Shown piece by piece: positions 26,036 to 34,993 of a stretch of 64,000 nt of DNA. The DNA lies in contig NZ_BSEC01000001.1 of NCBI RefSeq assembly GCF_027923385.1, positions 434,001-498,000 of the forward strand. The letters run 5' to 3'. Both the position numbers and the translations under genes were made by a program. Source of the DNA: Methylocystis echinoides (GTDB lineage Bacteria; Pseudomonadota; Alphaproteobacteria; Rhizobiales; Beijerinckiaceae). The first letter of the stretch is position 1, and every line of letters begins with the position of its first letter. The notes below the pieces were generated by a model that saw only the letters and a list, made by a program, of their open reading frames with translations, did not search any database and was not told the DNA's origin.

Positions 26036-27891
26036 TTGGGGTCTTTCCTCCACCAGCTTTCGAGCGTCGTCGAGAACATCGGCGACCCGTAGCGCGGCAG
26101 GCGCTGCGGGCGTTCGATCTCCGCCGAATGCGCGATCCATTGTTCCGACGCGTGAAACAGGGGCACGACATAAAAGCCCGACAGCAGCACGCGATCATAG
26201 GCGCGCACCGCCGTCGTGAAATCCTCCTCGCTCTCCGCCGCGACCATGGCGGCGATGAGCCCGTCGATGGCGGGCGAGGCGGCGCCGGCGAGATTGAAGG
26301 AGGCTTCCTGCGCGGCGCTTGCCGAGCCCCAGCGCATGCGCTGCTCATTGCCGGGCGAGGCCGAGGCGACATACTGGCCAATCATCATGTCGAAATCGAA
26401 TTTCTGGCGCCGCCGCTGATATTGCACCTCGTCGACGAGCCGCACGCGGGCGTCGACGCCGATGCGCGCCAGCGACGAGGCGTAGCTCAGGGCGAGGCGC
26501 TCCTGATCGCGGTCCTTCACCATGATCTCGAAGGCGGCCGCCTCGCCGTCCTTCATCAGCCGGCCGCCCTCGAGTTTCCAGCCGGCGGCGGCGAGGAGAT
26601 CCAGCGCGCGTTTCGCCATCTCGCGGTCGCGGCCCGTGCCGTCATTCACCGGCGGGCGCCATTGTCCGTCGAGAATGTCGGTGCGCACGGCGTTCGGGTA
26701 GGGGGCGAGCAGCGCGCGCTCCTTCGCGCTCGCGGGCCGCCCGGAGGAGGAGAGGACCGATTCGTCGAAGAAGCTTTTCGTGCGCGTATACAGTCCGGCG
26801 TAATAATTGGCGTTGACCCATTCGAAGTCGAACATCATGCCGAGCGCTTCGCGCAGCCGGATGTCCGCAAAGAGCGGGCGTCGCGTGTTGAAGACGAAAC
26901 CGCTCAGCCCTTTCGGACTCTCGTTCTTCAGCGCCTCCTTCACGACCCGGCCGTCGCGCAGCGCGGGGAAGTCGTAGCCCGTCGACCAGCGCGTCGTGCT
27001 GGTCTCGTCGCGATAATCGACGAGTCCCGCCTTGAAGGCCTCGAACAGCGAATTGCCGTCGCGGAAATACTGAATGTCGATCTCGTCGAAATTGTAGAAG
27101 CCGCGCTGGCTGGGAAGGTCGACGCCCCAATATTTGGGATCGCGCCGCAGCAGCACGCGCGCTCCGGGCTCGACGGTCTCCACCACATAGGGCCCGGAGC
27201 CGATGGGCTTTGCGAGGGTGGCGTCCGAAAAGGTCTCGGCGCGCGTCGCATGTTTCGGCAGGACCGGCATGATGGCCAGAATCAGCGGCAGTTCGCGGTC
27301 GCTCGGGCCGGCGAGGTCATAGCTCACGGTATGGGCGTCCGGCGCGCGAATGGACTTGACCAGACCGTAGGCGATCCGCTGCTGCGGCCGGCCCTTCGAT
27401 TTCAGCAGATCGAAGGAGAACAGCACATCCTCGGCGGTGATCGGCGTCCCGTCGGAAAAATGCGCGCGCGGGTCGAGATGGAAGGTCACATGGGTCCGGG
27501 CGGGATCGACCTCGACCGATTGCGCGATCAGCGGATAGAGCGTGAAGGGCTCGTCCTGCGCGCGCGCCATCAGCGTCTGGTAGACATTGCCGACGAGGCC
27601 CTGCGCCGCGGTGCCGGATTTCACATTGAAGGGATTGAGGCTGTCGAAGGTGCCGGGAAGCCCCACGCGCAGGCGCCCGCCTTTTTTCGCGTCCGGGTCA
27701 GCATAGGGGAAATGGTCGAAATTGGCGGGCAGCGCCGGCGCGCCATGCACCGCGAGGCCGTGAACCGGCTGGGCGGCGGCGGGCGCGCAGGCGGCCAGAA
27801 GCGCCATGACCGCGCGCGCGGCCAGGCGGCGGAGCGGGCCGGCCGACCTGGCGCGGGCGCGAATCGCAAACAATGTCATGGACCCAACCAT
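26032..27891 (-). CDS. Family 5 extracellular solute-binding protein (oligopeptide type)
   Basis: A 619-residue periplasmic binding protein. An N-terminal signal sequence ends near PAAAQPVHG. The family 5 signature is clear: GTFDSLNPFNVKSGTA, LDPRAHFSDGTPITAEDVLF, KPIGSGPYVVETVEPGARV and GFVFNTRRPLFADIRLREAL. Length and the pattern GYDFPALRDGRV are like YejA-type binding proteins, which take up peptides or microcin-like molecules. No permease or ATPase gene is next to it, so the transporter is elsewhere. Start codon is at 27891 or 27879; neither has a strong site. Overlaps the AMP-binding-like gene by four bases. Confidence 0.9.
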   Translation of the reverse strand: MVGSMTLFAIRARARSAGPLRRLAARAVMALLAACAPAAAQPVHGLAVHGAPALPANFDHFPYADPDAKKGGRLRVGLPGTFDSLNPFNVKSGTAAQGLVGNVYQTLMARAQDEPFTLYPLIAQSVEVDPARTHVTFHLDPRAHFSDGTPITAEDVLFSFDLLKSKGRPQQRIAYGLVKSIRAPDAHTVSYDLAGPSDRELPLILAIMPVLPKHATRAETFSDATLAKPIGSGPYVVETVEPGARVLLRRDPKYWGVDLPSQRGFYNFDEIDIQYFRDGNSLFEAFKAGLVDYRDETSTTRWSTGYDFPALRDGRVVKEALKNESPKGLSGFVFNTRRPLFADIRLREALGMMFDFEWVNANYYAGLYTRTKSFFDESVLSSSGRPASAKERALLAPYPNAVRTDILDGQWRPPVNDGTGRDREMAKRALDLLAAAGWKLEGGRLMKDGEAAAFEIMVKDRDQERLALSYASSLARIGVDARVRLVDEVQYQRRRQKFDFDMMIGQYVASASPGNEQRMRWGSASAAQEASFNLAGAASPAIDGLIAAMVAAESEEDFTTAVRAYDRVLLSGFYVVPLFHASEQWIAHSAEIERPQRLPRYGSPMFSTTLESWWRKDPK

Positions 27892-28194
27892 AGCCGAACC
27901 GATGGCGGCTTAAAGTCGCCCGCGGGCTTCAATCCGCCGCATTTTGCAAATTTTACCTGAAGCTGGCCGCGCTGGCGGCGTGGATCGTCACGGCGCTGGA
28001 AATCGGCGTCGTGACAAGGTAAAGAGCTTTGCCGTCGACTCGGCGCGGCTCGCTGCTGCGATCGGGCCGGGACGAGGGCAAGGGTTTTCACGGCGCAGTT
28101 TTTCAGCGGCGTCCGCTCGCGGCTCTCGCGACCAAACAACTCTATGCGAGCCGGAATGGCGCCGGCTAAGCAGACAAGCGAAAGGGACTTCCGA
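27892..28194. other. Divergent intergenic region
   Basis: About 300 bases between the leftward binding-protein gene and the rightward ialB-like gene. I see no gene, RNA or repeat; it should hold both promoters. AT-richer patches lie at 27938-27960 (ATTTTGCAAATTTTACCTG). Confidence 0.5.
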
Positions 28195-28899
28195 ATGTCG
28201 ATCCTCTTCCCGCGGTCCGCCGCGGTCGCGCTGGCGGGCGCTTTCCTGCTCGCGGGCGCTACGGCGCAGGCCCAGCAGGCTCCGGCTGCGGGCGGCGCGC
28301 CCGCCCAGCAGCAGCCGGCCGGCCCGATCACGGCCAATCTGCAGCCGGTCCAGCCCGACTGGACCAAGGTCTGCGGCACCGATCCGGCCTCCAAGAAGGA
28401 AATCTGCTACACGACCCGCGACTTCGGCGCCGCCGCCAAGGAAGGCGACGCGCCGCAGCCGCTGCTCGCGCTCGCCGTCTATGATCCCAAGGCCGACGAC
28501 ACCAAGATCATCCGCCTGCTGCTGCCGCCGGGCCTGATGCTGAAGCCGGGCTTCCGCTTCTCGATCGACAAGGGCGCCGTCGAGACAGGCGCCTTCGAGA
28601 TCTGCTTCCCGAACGGCTGTTTCGCCGAGGCCAAGGTCAAGAAGGCCACGGTCGACGGCATGAAGAAGGCCGAGAAGATGATGGTCGTGGTCAAGAACCA
28701 GGCCAACTCCGAGGTCACCTTCTATCTGCCGCTTGCGAATTTCGGCAAGGCCTTCGACGGCCCGGCGATCGACCCCAAGGTTCTCGAGGAGCAGCAGAAA
28801 AAGCTCCAGGAAGAGCTGCAGAAGAAGGCCGAGGAAGAGCGCAAGAAGCTCCAGGCCAAGGGCGCCGCGCCCGCCGCCGCTCCCGCCGAAAAGAAGTAA
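28195..28899 (+). CDS. IalB-family exported protein
   Basis: A 234-residue protein. Signal peptide to about residue 25 (AGAFLLAGATAQAQQ), then an Ala/Gln/Pro linker and an IalB (invasion-associated locus B) domain with WTKVCGTDPASKKEICYTTR, LPPGLMLKPGFRFSIDKG and FEICFPNGCFAEAKVKK, including the four conserved Cys. The C-terminus is a charged coiled coil (QQKKLQEELQKKAEEERKKL) and an Ala/Pro tail. In free-living alphaproteobacteria the role is unknown; the name comes from Bartonella. A terminator follows 24 bases after the stop. Confidence 0.9.
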   Translation: MSILFPRSAAVALAGAFLLAGATAQAQQAPAAGGAPAQQQPAGPITANLQPVQPDWTKVCGTDPASKKEICYTTRDFGAAAKEGDAPQPLLALAVYDPKADDTKIIRLLLPPGLMLKPGFRFSIDKGAVETGAFEICFPNGCFAEAKVKKATVDGMKKAEKMMVVVKNQANSEVTFYLPLANFGKAFDGPAIDPKVLEEQQKKLQEELQKKAEEERKKLQAKGAAPAAAPAEKK

Positions 28900-28921
28900 G
28901 ACGGTCGAAAGATCGAAAAAG

Positions 28922-28955
28922 AAACGCCCGCGTGACGAACGCGGGCGTTTTTTTA
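28922..28955 (+). terminator. Rho-independent terminator
   Basis: AACGCCCGCG and CGCGGGCGTT form a perfect ten-pair stem around TGACGAA, followed by seven T. It ends the ialB-like transcript. Confidence 0.95.
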
Positions 28956-28977
28956 TGGCGATGGCGACCCGTCAGCG

Positions 28978-28989
28978 CGCGCAATGACG
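28978..28989. repeat. Fragment of the GTCATTGC repeat
   Basis: GCGCAATGACGG matches the right end of the palindromic repeats at 2641 and 23344. Only this end is present, just after the terminator and before the dnaN stop. Confidence 0.5.
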
Positions 28990-29003
28990 GGAAGGACGTT
29001 CCC

Positions 29004-30119
29004 TCACACCCGCATCGGCATGAGCACATAAAGGGCGCTGGCGCCGTCGCGGTCCTGGATCAGCGTCGGCGAGCCGGGATCGGCGAGTTTGAACAGCGCC
29101 GTGTCGCTGTCGAGCTGCTGGGTGATGTCGAGCAGGTAGCGGGCGTTGAAGCCGACGTCGAGCGGCGCGCCGTCGTAATCGGCCTCGATCTCCTCCACCG
29201 CCGAGCCCTGATCGGGATTGGTGACGGACAGAACGAGCTTGCCCTCGGTCAGGGCGAGCTTCACCGCCCGGCCGCGCTCCGATGAAATGGTGGACACGCG
29301 GTCGACCGCCCGGGCGAAGACGTCGCGCTCCACCGTGAGGCGCTTGTCGTTGCCCGCCGGAATCACGCGCGCGTAATCGGGGAAGGTGCCGTCGATGAGC
29401 TTCGTCGTCAGCAGCGCCTCGCCGAAGGAGAAGCGCATCTTGTTGGCCGAGAGTTCGACCTGCACGTCGGTCTGCACGTCCTCGATCAGGCGCAGCACCT
29501 CCTGCACCGCCTTGCGCGGCAGGATGACGCCTGGCATGCCGGCGGCGCCCTCGGGGGCGGGCAGTTCGAGACGGGCGAGGCGATGGCCGTCGGTGGCGAC
29601 GGCGCGCAGCATCATCTGCCCCTCGACCTCCATCGCGTGGAAGTAGATGCCGTTCAGATAATAGCGGGTCTCTTCGCTGGAGATCGCGAACTGCGTCTTT
29701 TCGATCAGCCGCTTGAGGTCGGCCGGCGGCACATGGAAGCGATGGCTGAACTCGCCGGAGGTGACGTCGGGGAAATCGCTCTCCGGCAGGGTCGAGAGAT
29801 TGAAGCGCGAGCGGCCGGAGCGCAGGGTCAGCTGGCCGTCGCCGGTCTCGTCGAGCGAGACCTGCGCGCCCTCGGGGAGCTTGCGGACGATGTCGTAGAG
29901 CGTATGCGCCGGCAGCGTGGTCGCGCCGGCCTGTCCGACGTCGGCGGGCGCCTTCTCGGTGATTTCGAGGTCGAGATCGGTGGCTTTCAGCGTCAGGACG
30001 CCGTCGCGGGCGTCGATGAGCACATTGGCGAGGATCGGAATGGTCGTTCGGCGCTCGACGACCCGGTGGACATGGCCGAGCGCCCGAAGCAGCGCCGCTC
30101 TCTCGATCGTAACCTTCAT
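29004..30119 (-). CDS. dnaN: DNA polymerase III beta subunit (sliding clamp)
   Basis: A 371-residue clamp protein, standard length, starting MKVTIERAALLRALGHVHRV and ending LYVLMPMRV, both typical ends of DnaN. Three clamp domains follow one another; segments include VERRTTIPILANVLI, SRFNLSTLPESDFPD and SVTNPDQGSAVEEIE. Dimers encircle DNA and tether the polymerase. The start at 30119 is chosen by homology; an in-frame upstream ATG adds unrelated sequence. It is not next to dnaA or recF, so the classic replication cluster is split here. It is divergent from the penicillin-binding protein gene. Confidence 0.96.
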   Translation of the reverse strand: MKVTIERAALLRALGHVHRVVERRTTIPILANVLIDARDGVLTLKATDLDLEITEKAPADVGQAGATTLPAHTLYDIVRKLPEGAQVSLDETGDGQLTLRSGRSRFNLSTLPESDFPDVTSGEFSHRFHVPPADLKRLIEKTQFAISSEETRYYLNGIYFHAMEVEGQMMLRAVATDGHRLARLELPAPEGAAGMPGVILPRKAVQEVLRLIEDVQTDVQVELSANKMRFSFGEALLTTKLIDGTFPDYARVIPAGNDKRLTVERDVFARAVDRVSTISSERGRAVKLALTEGKLVLSVTNPDQGSAVEEIEADYDGAPLDVGFNARYLLDITQQLDSDTALFKLADPGSPTLIQDRDGASALYVLMPMRV

Positions 30120-30318
30120 CGCCGGAAAACCATCTGCGTCTTCTTGGGCGCCGCAGGGGCGCCGGGGGCGGAGACTTTGGCAAGTCAACGCCCAAATCGC
30201 AAGTAGCTCGCCTTAAGCTACTGTGGAAATGAGCGCTTAACCAGCCTTTAAACCGCCTTTCTTAAGGTGAATCGGAGAGGCCGGAGGCTCGAGGCGGCAG
30301 CCTCGGGGCGGGAGCGCC

Positions 30319-32586
30319 ATGGCGAAAAGCGGCAATCGCCGGGAACCAAGGTTCGACGACGACGATGACGACGACCTCCGGGCGGAGCCGCGCCCGTCGC
30401 GGTCGCGCGCCAGAAAGCAGCCGCGGCGGCGTTCCGGTTCGCTGATCGGCGGGCTCTTCTACTGGGGTCTGACATTCGCTGTCTGGGGCGTGATCGGCGG
30501 CGGCGCGCTGATGGTCTATTACGGCTCGCAACTGCCGCCCATCGATCAGCTTTCCGTGCCCAAGCGGCCGCCCAACATCGCCATCCTTGGCGTCGATGGC
30601 GCGGCGCTGGCCAATCGCGGCGACACCGGCGGCGCCGCGATCCGCATCGCGGACCTGCCGCCCTATGTGCCCAAGGCCTTCGTCGCCATCGAGGACCGCC
30701 GCTTCTACTCGCACTGGGGCGTCGATCCGCAGGGCATCGGCCGCGCGCTGTTGCGCAATGTCGCGGGGCGCGGCGGCATGCAGGGCGGCTCGACGCTCAC
30801 GCAGCAGCTCGCCAAGAATCTGTTCCTGACCCAGGAGCGCACCATCTCGCGCAAGATTCAGGAGGCGATCCTCGCCGTCTGGCTGGAGCACAAATACAGC
30901 AAGGACCAGATCCTCGAACTTTATCTCAATCGCGTCTATTTCGGCTCCGGCGCCTATGGCGTCGAGGCGGCGACGCAGCGTTACTTCGGCCACGGCGCCA
31001 AGACCGCGACGCTCTCCGAGGCGGCGGTGCTGGCGGGGCTGATGAAGGCGCCGAGCAAGCTCGCGCCGGACCGCAACCCGGACGGCGCGACCGAGCGCGC
31101 GGCGCAGGTCATTACGGCGATGGCGCAGGAAGGCTTCATCTCCGAAAAGATGGCCAAGGGCGCGCTCGCCAATCCCGCCCAGACGCAGAAGGAGACGGGC
31201 GGCGGCTCGATCAATTACGCGGCCGATTATGTGATGGACGTGCTCGACGACACGGTCGGGGCGATCGACGAAGACATCGTCGTGACGACGACCATCGATC
31301 AACGGCTGCAGACCGTCGCCGAAGGCGCGCTGAAGGAAGAGCTCGACAGGAAGGGCGCGAAATTCGGCGTCACCCAGGGCGCCATTGTCTCGCTCGATCC
31401 CACCGGCGCCATTCGCGCGCTTGTCGGCGGGCGCGACTATTCCGAAAGTCAGTTCAACCGCGCCGTTTCGGCGAAGCGCCAGCCGGGTTCGGCCTTCAAG
31501 CCCTTCGTCTATCTCGCCGGCGTCGAGCATGGGCTGACGCCGGAGACGGTGCGCGAGGACGGCCCGCTCAACATCAAGGGCTGGACGCCGGAAAACTACA
31601 GCCATGAATATTTCGGCCCGGTGACGCTCACCAAGGCGCTGGCGCTGTCGCTCAATACGGTGGCGGTGCGCGTCGGCATGGAGGTCGGGCCGAAGACGGT
31701 GGTGAAGACCGCGCATCGGCTCGGCATTCAGTCCGATCTTCAGCCCAACGCCTCCATCGCGCTCGGCACGTCGGAAGTCACGCCGCTCGAGCTCGTCTCG
31801 GCCTATGCGCCCTTCGCCAACGGCGGCTTTGGCGTGCAGCCCTATATCATCACGCGCGTGAAGACCGCCGGCGGCAAGACGCTCTACAGCCGCAAGACGC
31901 CGTCGCCCGCGCGCGCCATCGATCCGCAATATGTCGGCATGATGAACGACATGATGCAGGAGACGCTGCTCACCGGCACGGCGCGCAAGGCGGAGCTTCC
32001 CGGCTGGCCGGCGGCCGGCAAGACCGGCACCAGCCAGGATTTCCGCGACGCCTGGTTCATCGGCTACACGAGCCGGCTCGTCACCGGCGTCTGGCTCGGC
32101 AACGACGACAGTTCGCCAACGAAAAAGGCGTCGGGCGGCAATCTGCCGGTCGAGATCTGGAGCCGCTACATGAGCATCGCCCATAAGGGCGTCGCGGTCG
32201 CCGGCCTGCCGACGAATGGCTGGCGTTCGCAGGGCGGCGTCGACGAGGTCGTTGCGAAGCCGCTCGACGATCTCATCGGTCTCTTCACCGGCGGCTCCGC
32301 GCCGGCTCCCGCGGCTCCTCCCCCTTCGCCCGCTCGCCCGCGCCCGGCGGCGCCCCGCCCGCAACAGGAGCAGGCCATGCCGGCGCAGGACGCGGCGCCG
32401 GACGACCAGACCGCGACCATTCCAAGGCCGCCGGCAGAGCGCCCCCGCGCGGCGCCGCGCATGGAAGATGATTTCCTGCCGCCCGAGGACATCCCCGACG
32501 CGGGCGCGCCGCCGCCGCCGCCGCGTGGACGCCGGCAGGCCGGCCGGGACAAAAGCATCTTCGAGGATCTTTTCGGCGGTCAGTAA
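30319..32586 (+). CDS. Class A penicillin-binding protein (glycosyltransferase-transpeptidase)
   Basis: A 755-residue bifunctional cell-wall enzyme. A basic, Asp-run-containing cytoplasmic tail leads to a membrane anchor at about 40-68. The GT51 glycosyltransferase has EDRRFYSHWG near 124 and QGGSTLTQQLAKNLF. The transpeptidase has SAFK (about 389), SLN (about 444) and KTGTS (about 567). The C-terminal 110 residues are a Pro/Ala-rich tail ending RDKSIFEDLFGGQ. It polymerises and cross-links peptidoglycan. GGGAG precedes the ATG. Pieces of its 3' end are repeated downstream at 33279 and 34066. Confidence 0.93.
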   Translation: MAKSGNRREPRFDDDDDDDLRAEPRPSRSRARKQPRRRSGSLIGGLFYWGLTFAVWGVIGGGALMVYYGSQLPPIDQLSVPKRPPNIAILGVDGAALANRGDTGGAAIRIADLPPYVPKAFVAIEDRRFYSHWGVDPQGIGRALLRNVAGRGGMQGGSTLTQQLAKNLFLTQERTISRKIQEAILAVWLEHKYSKDQILELYLNRVYFGSGAYGVEAATQRYFGHGAKTATLSEAAVLAGLMKAPSKLAPDRNPDGATERAAQVITAMAQEGFISEKMAKGALANPAQTQKETGGGSINYAADYVMDVLDDTVGAIDEDIVVTTTIDQRLQTVAEGALKEELDRKGAKFGVTQGAIVSLDPTGAIRALVGGRDYSESQFNRAVSAKRQPGSAFKPFVYLAGVEHGLTPETVREDGPLNIKGWTPENYSHEYFGPVTLTKALALSLNTVAVRVGMEVGPKTVVKTAHRLGIQSDLQPNASIALGTSEVTPLELVSAYAPFANGGFGVQPYIITRVKTAGGKTLYSRKTPSPARAIDPQYVGMMNDMMQETLLTGTARKAELPGWPAAGKTGTSQDFRDAWFIGYTSRLVTGVWLGNDDSSPTKKASGGNLPVEIWSRYMSIAHKGVAVAGLPTNGWRSQGGVDEVVAKPLDDLIGLFTGGSAPAPAAPPPSPARPRPAAPRPQQEQAMPAQDAAPDDQTATIPRPPAERPRAAPRMEDDFLPPEDIPDAGAPPPPPRGRRQAGRDKSIFEDLFGGQ

Positions 32587-32682
32587 TCGTAAACTGTAAA
32601 GCGGCTGAAAGGCAGAGTTTAAGCTTCCTGTTAGGGTCTCCAGCCGAAACTCCACGGTGCAAGAAGCCTCAGGAGATTGTTC

Positions 32683-33237
32683 GTGCTGGTCAAAATTCTC
32701 GCCGTCGCCGTTGTTTCGGTCCTCGCCTACGCGGCCTTCGACTACGTCTATTTCGGTCCCACCATCATCAGCCTCTCCGGGTCGAGCCTGGTCATCGAAA
32801 ACAATCGCGTCAAGGTTGACTTCGCCCTTGGCGGCGCCTCCTCCTTCGGCGGCGTGCTGATCGCGACCGAAGAGGGGCAGGGCGGCGGCGTCCAGAAGTC
32901 GCTGGATTATTTCGACGAGTCGGGCGCTGCCGAATTCCTGCGCACGCAGCAGCCCGGCCATTGCTCCGCGGAGTTCTATGACGCGCACGCGCGGCACAAG
33001 GAGCTGATCCCGGCGACGCCGGCGGTGCGCGCGGCGCTCGCCGCCCTGGACTTCAGCGATCACGACGACACCGCGAGCTGGCGGCGCTTCACCGTGAACG
33101 GCCGCTGCGTCAGCCACCTGAAATCCCTCACCATCAACGGTCAGCCGGCAGGCGGCCCGTCCGAACTCGACGGCATTTGCATGACCATGGTCGTCACCGA
33201 CATCTCCGTGCAGGACAAGCCGATCCAGGCCTTCTGA
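32683..33237 (+). CDS. Exported protein of unknown family, tandem paralogue A
   Basis: A 184-residue protein with an N-terminal membrane anchor or uncleaved signal (LVKILAVAVVSVLAYAAF), then LSGSSLVIENNRVKVDFALG and conserved QQPGHCSAEFYDAHARH, TASWRRFTVNGRC and MVVTDISVQDKPIQAF. Three Cys recur in all copies (GHC, GRC, and the Cys before TMVV), so disulphides are likely outside the cytoplasm. The GTG at 32683 is chosen because copies B and C begin at the same place and AGGAGA lies seven bases ahead; a TTG at 32677 is the alternative. The most diverged of three tandem copies. Function unknown. Confidence 0.72.
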   Translation: MLVKILAVAVVSVLAYAAFDYVYFGPTIISLSGSSLVIENNRVKVDFALGGASSFGGVLIATEEGQGGGVQKSLDYFDESGAAEFLRTQQPGHCSAEFYDAHARHKELIPATPAVRAALAALDFSDHDDTASWRRFTVNGRCVSHLKSLTINGQPAGGPSELDGICMTMVVTDISVQDKPIQAF

Positions 33238-33278
33238 AAAACTCAAACGCCGCTCGATCCGCAGCGCGTCCGTGGCCG

Positions 33279-33306
33279 CCGGTGAAGAGATTTTCGGCGG
33301 TCTGTG
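33279..33306 (+). pseudogene. Remnant of the penicillin-binding protein 3' end, copy 1
   Basis: GTGAAGAGATTTTCGGCGG followed by TCTGTGATTGTAAACC parallels the end of the penicillin-binding protein gene (GAGGATCTTTTCGGCGGTC, a stop, then TCGTAAACTG) and encodes EEIFGGL in the matching frame. It sits before paralogue B at the same relative place that the intact gene end has before paralogue A. Confidence 0.6.
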
Positions 33307-33394
33307 ATTGTAAACCTTGCCGCTCTTTAGTCCGCCCTTCACGCACCCGGTCCATATTCGCCAGCACTGCAGTAGTGCTCAGGGAGACCCCGTC

Positions 33395-33958
33395 ATGCTG
33401 ACCAAGATAATCGGCGCCGTCGCAATTTCGATGATCGCCTATAGCGCCTATACGAAAATGGATGGCGGCCCCGCGAAGACGAGTCTCTCCGGCTCGGCCC
33501 TCGTCGTGGAAAACCAGCGATACAAATTTGACTATGCCCTTGCGGGTCCGTCTTCACTCGGCGGCGTGCTGATCGCCACGGGTCGCCAGAGGGGCGTCTC
33601 CCAGGGGGGCGTCGAGATGGCGCTTCATTATTTCGATGAGTCGAGCGCGGCGGAATTCGTGCGCACGCAGCAGCCCGGTCATTGCTCCGCCGAGTTCTAC
33701 AACGAGCACGCCCTGCACAAGCTGCTGATACCGGCGACGCCGGCGGTGCGCGAGATGCTTGCCGACCTGGACTTCAGCGACCATGAGGACACCGCGAGCT
33801 GGCGGCGCTTCACGCTGAACGGTCGCTGCGTCAATTACGCGAAATCCATCACCATTGACGATCACCCGGCGGCCGGCCCGTCCAACCTCTTCGATAATTG
33901 CACGACCATGGTCGTCACCGACATTTCCGTGCAGGACAAGCCGATCCAGGGCCTCTGA
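33395..33958 (+). CDS. Exported protein of unknown family, tandem paralogue B
   Basis: 187 residues, beginning MLTKIIGAVAISMIAYSAYT (anchor or signal) and sharing with copy A the blocks QQPGHCSAEFYNEHALHKLL, TASWRRFTLNGRC and TTMVVTDISVQDKPI. The first 118 or so codons are almost base-for-base identical to copy C; after that the two drift apart, with the B tail closer to copy A. AGGGAG before the ATG. The mosaic pattern suggests recent duplication or gene conversion. Probably periplasmic or membrane-tethered; no function known. Confidence 0.75.
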   Translation: MLTKIIGAVAISMIAYSAYTKMDGGPAKTSLSGSALVVENQRYKFDYALAGPSSLGGVLIATGRQRGVSQGGVEMALHYFDESSAAEFVRTQQPGHCSAEFYNEHALHKLLIPATPAVREMLADLDFSDHEDTASWRRFTLNGRCVNYAKSITIDDHPAAGPSNLFDNCTTMVVTDISVQDKPIQGL

Positions 33959-33997
33959 AGACGTCGAACGCCGTTCGATCTGCAGCGCGTCGCTGGC

Positions 33998-34110
33998 CGC
34001 CCGTGAAGAGATTTTCGGCGGTCAGCGCGACGCGCCAGTCACGCCGGCGCGGGCGATGGCAGGCGCGACGCGACGCAAACATCTTCGGGCAACTGTTCGG
34101 CGGTCAGTGA
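33998..34110 (+). pseudogene. Remnants of the penicillin-binding protein 3' end, copy 2
   Basis: Two adjacent pieces. GTGAAGAGATTTTCGGCGG at 34002-34020 repeats copy 1. Then 34066-34110 encodes RRDANIFGQLFGGQ and a stop, against GRDKSIFEDLFGGQ and a stop in the intact gene. The sequence after the stop (TTGTAAACCTTG) also matches the other remnant. No start or remaining enzyme part is present. Confidence 0.7.
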
Positions 34111-34208
34111 TTGTAAACCTTGCGAGGCGGAATAGCCGCGCTTTAGTCCGTCCTTCACGCGCCCGGCCCATATTCGCCAGCACTCCGGTAGTGCTCAGGG
34201 AAACCTCC

Positions 34209-34781
34209 ATGCTGACCAAGATAATCGGCGCCGTCGCAATTTCGATGATCGCCTATAGCGCCTATACGAAAATGGATGGCGGCCCCGCGAAGACGAGTCT
34301 CTCCGGCTCGGCCCTCGTCGTGGAAAACCAGCGATACAAATTTGACTATGCCCTTGCGGGTCCGTCTTCACTCGGCGGCGTCCTGATCGCCACGGGTCGC
34401 CAGAGGGGCGTCTCCCAGGGGGGCGTCGAGATGGCGCTTCATTATTTCGATGAGTCGAGCGCGGCGGAATTCGTGCGCACGCAGCAGCCCGGTCATTGCT
34501 CCGCCGAGTTCTACAACGCGCACGCCCTGCACAAGCTGCTGATCCCCGCCACGCCAGCCGCGAAAGAGAGCCTCGCCAAACTGAGTTTCAGCGATCACGC
34601 CGACACGTCAAGTTGGCGGCGCTTCACCCTGAACGGACGCTGCATCAGTCACGCGAACGCCATGACCATCGAAGGCGAGCCCGTGACCGCGTCGACCAAC
34701 TTGTTCGAGAATTGCACGACCATCGCGGTGACCGGCATCGACGTGCAGGACAAGCCCATCGAGGCCTTCATCCGCAATTGA
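34209..34781 (+). CDS. Exported protein of unknown family, tandem paralogue C
   Basis: 190 residues with the same anchor (MLTKIIGAVAISMIAYSAYT), the same QQPGHCSAEFYNAHALHKLL and a diverged end (TSSWRRFTLNGRC, TTIAVTGIDVQDKPIEAF). DNA identity with copy B over the first about 350 bases is close to complete, including the leader from CATATTCGCCAGCACT to the ATG. Identity falls off sharply near the codons after PATPA. The nSTAND gene follows 212 bases downstream on the same strand. Confidence 0.75.
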   Translation: MLTKIIGAVAISMIAYSAYTKMDGGPAKTSLSGSALVVENQRYKFDYALAGPSSLGGVLIATGRQRGVSQGGVEMALHYFDESSAAEFVRTQQPGHCSAEFYNAHALHKLLIPATPAAKESLAKLSFSDHADTSSWRRFTLNGRCISHANAMTIEGEPVTASTNLFENCTTIAVTGIDVQDKPIEAFIRN

Positions 34782-34993
34782 GTTCCGCCCGGAGGCGTTG
34801 ACGACACGACCCGCCCGCCGAGCGCGGGTCGTGCGCAATCGGATGCGTCATGCGCGCCTGCAAAAGCCCGTCGCCGAAAGCAAAGCTGAGGGCTGACCCT
34901 TAACCTTGATGAAAACCGTCCTAATCACGCCGCCTCTTCGCCATTGTTGTGTTTTCAATTGCGCGTGCCGCACGCGTCCAGACGAGGCACGAG

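Noticed and set aside
30262..33342. A leftward frame of about 1000 codons.
   Set aside because: Covers the penicillin-binding protein gene and paralogue A in antisense; high GC removes stop codons in this frame. No ribosome binding site or domain.
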